Of a stretch of DNA of 64,000 bases, positions 63,051-64,000 are shown piece by piece; the stretch's first letter is position 1, and every line of letters starts with the position of its first letter. The notes beneath the pieces are model-generated. The model saw nothing but the letters and a program-made list of their open reading frames with translations. It was not told the origin of the DNA and searched no databases. Origin of the DNA: Nocardioides silvaticus. GTDB lineage: Bacteria; Actinomycetota; Actinomycetes; Propionibacteriales; Nocardioidaceae. The DNA lies in NCBI RefSeq assembly GCF_003160695.1, contig NZ_QGDD01000001.1:806001-870000 (forward strand). Reading direction: 5' to 3'. The position numbers and the translations under genes were made by a program.

Positions 63051-64000
63051 GTGGCGCTGCACGACGAGCTCGTCGAGCTCCGGGCCGAGGTCGGACCACA
63101 AGTGTTCGACGACCCGGTCGCGTTCCGCGCCGCCTTCGACGACTTCGTGCCGGAGGGCTCCGCCACCACCGGCGAGGTGAGCCTCCTCGTGGGTGCGATC
63201 GCGACGGGCGCCCTGCAGCGGTTGGTCGAGCAGCTCGACCTCGGTGTTGACCCGTCGACCGCGATCGCGATGCAGGGCGACCTGCTGGCGCGCGACCGCG
63301 GCACCACCGAGACCAGCGGCGCCCGGTGGGCGCTCTCGGCGCTGGCGCACGCGCTGGGCGTCGTACCGGTCGACCTGGTGCTCACCCGGCCGACGCCCGG
63401 CCCGGAGGCGACGCCGACGGCCGGGCGACCGAGCTCCTCCGACGCGCCGGCCGACCCCGGTCCCACCCGGCCCGTTGCGCCGCCGGTCACCGTGCCCGCG
63501 CCGCCACCGCCGGTGGCGACCCACGTCATCAGCGAGCCGACGCCGTCGGTCGAGCCGCCGAGCGCGACCGCGCGCCGCCGTGCCAACCCGTTGCTCCTCG
63601 CCGTCGCCGCTGCCCTCGCCGTCGTCGCCGTCGTCGCGATCGCGCTGCTGGTCCTGCGCGACGACGACTCCTCCGCAGGCGAGGCCGACGACGACACGGG
63701 TACGGCGACCGCCGGCGAGTCCGCGGGCGACGAGGAGATCCTCGCCCAGACCGACCTCGAGACCGACGGGGCGACCTCGCGCCTCCAGCTGGTCCGCAAC
63801 GGCACCGACGTCGAGGTCGTCCTCCTCGCCGACGAGGGCGGCGACTACGTCGAGGTCGACCGCCAGCCCAGCCCGTGCCCCTACCTCGACGCCTCGTTCG
63901 ACGCCGGCATCGAGGCCGAGGGAGGCAACGAGTTCTTCTACGGCTGGCAGACCCGCGGCAACGAGGGCTTCGGGGGCTACGGCCAGGTGCAGGCCGGCGA
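63051..64000 (+). CDS. Paralogue of the preceding membrane-anchored protein (3' end beyond window)
   Basis: The visible 316 residues start VALHDELVELRAEVGPQVFDD and repeat the upstream protein's N-terminal helical domain closely (FVPEGSATTGEVSLLVGAIATGALQRLV; ARWALSALAHALG). A Pro-rich linker and one membrane segment (NPLLLAVAAALAVVAVVAIALLVL) follow, then an acidic stretch and a short exported region with RLQLVRNGTDVEVVLL and PSPCPYLDASFDAG that is unlike the upstream exported domain. GTG 63051 is aligned with its paralogue; ATG 63039 is an alternative. The gene is 13 bp downstream of its paralogue. Confidence 0.85.
   Translation, partial: MALHDELVELRAEVGPQVFDDPVAFRAAFDDFVPEGSATTGEVSLLVGAIATGALQRLVEQLDLGVDPSTAIAMQGDLLARDRGTTETSGARWALSALAHALGVVPVDLVLTRPTPGPEATPTAGRPSSSDAPADPGPTRPVAPPVTVPAPPPPVATHVISEPTPSVEPPSATARRRANPLLLAVAAALAVVAVVAIALLVLRDDDSSAGEADDDTGTATAGESAGDEEILAQTDLETDGATSRLQLVRNGTDVEVVLLADEGGDYVEVDRQPSPCPYLDASFDAGIEAEGGNEFFYGWQTRGNEGFGGYGQVQAG

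Noticed and set aside
61022..63805. A 927-codon open frame antisense to the two C-terminal membrane-protein genes
   Set aside because: It is a codon-position shadow of high-GC coding DNA: low-complexity composition, no motifs, and both genes on the plus strand have clear domains and membrane segments.

Overview
The window is very GC-rich, densely packed actinobacterial chromosome. GTG starts are common, many gene pairs overlap by 4 bp (ATGA or GTGA), a mycothiol-dependent-type enzyme is present, and the order rplM-rpsI-glmM / coaA / glmS-acpS-nnr-alr-(hydrolase)-tsaE-tsaB is a high-GC Gram-positive core arrangement. The gene families and a GTCTCGA-type palindromic repeat fit Nocardioides or another member of the Nocardioidaceae; the genus is an inference. 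No rRNA, tRNA, transposase, integrase or CRISPR array was seen.

Layout. (1) 1-13.9 kb: housekeeping genes, mostly on the minus strand: tRNA t6A synthesis (tsaB, a GNAT-TsaE fusion), peptidoglycan and amino-sugar precursors (alr, glmS, glmM), cofactor and acyl-carrier genes (coaA, acpS, nnrE/nnrD), ribosomal proteins L13 and S9, an ABC exporter pair, and a secreted GH16 glycosidase sitting between tsaE and tsaB. (2) 14-18.4 kb: plus-strand BASS transporter, citrate synthase, MTA phosphorylase and a membrane-anchored HtrA-like protease. (3) 18.4-18.97 kb: the only long gene-free stretch, built of two large hairpins. (4) 19-31 kb: tandem double-GNAT proteins with an ABC-F ATPase, an ECF sigma factor with a triple-repeat membrane partner, SIMPL and maleylpyruvate-isomerase-type proteins, a methyltransferase with an 18-bp tandem repeat, truA, a PfkB kinase and a receiver/thioredoxin-reductase-like fusion. 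(5) 30.5-36.7 kb: xseA/xseB, a DUF4245 protein, a molybdate ABC operon (HTH-TOBE regulator, modA, modB, modC) with palindromic operators, and glpX. (6) 36.8-47.4 kb: hydrolases, a sugar ABC importer (binding protein, two permeases, UgpC/SugC-type ATPase), arylamine N-acetyltransferase, and a SRPBCC-SRPBCC-ArsR operon with a clear operator/promoter arrangement. (7) 47.4-53.2 kb: class I fumarase, a PhoX-type protein, methyltransferases and a homocysteine S-methyltransferase pair. (8) 53.3-64 kb: accessory secreted and membrane proteins: a gluzincin-like peptidase, an MMPL-HK-NarL operon whose palindrome recurs in front of an amidohydrolase, and two tandem membrane proteins sharing an unassigned N-terminal domain; the second runs off the window.

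Most notable. A 22-24 bp palindrome with a conserved tail lies at exactly the same distance (68.5 bp, centre to ATG) upstream of the MMPL transporter and of the Tat-type amidohydrolase that flank a two-component system, suggesting a local regulon. Palindromic repeats are embedded in frame in four otherwise conserved genes (nnrE, glmM, ABC-F, methyltransferase). Two nested long inverted repeats occupy 18.4-18.9 kb. The last two genes define a candidate uncharacterised family of membrane-anchored proteins.
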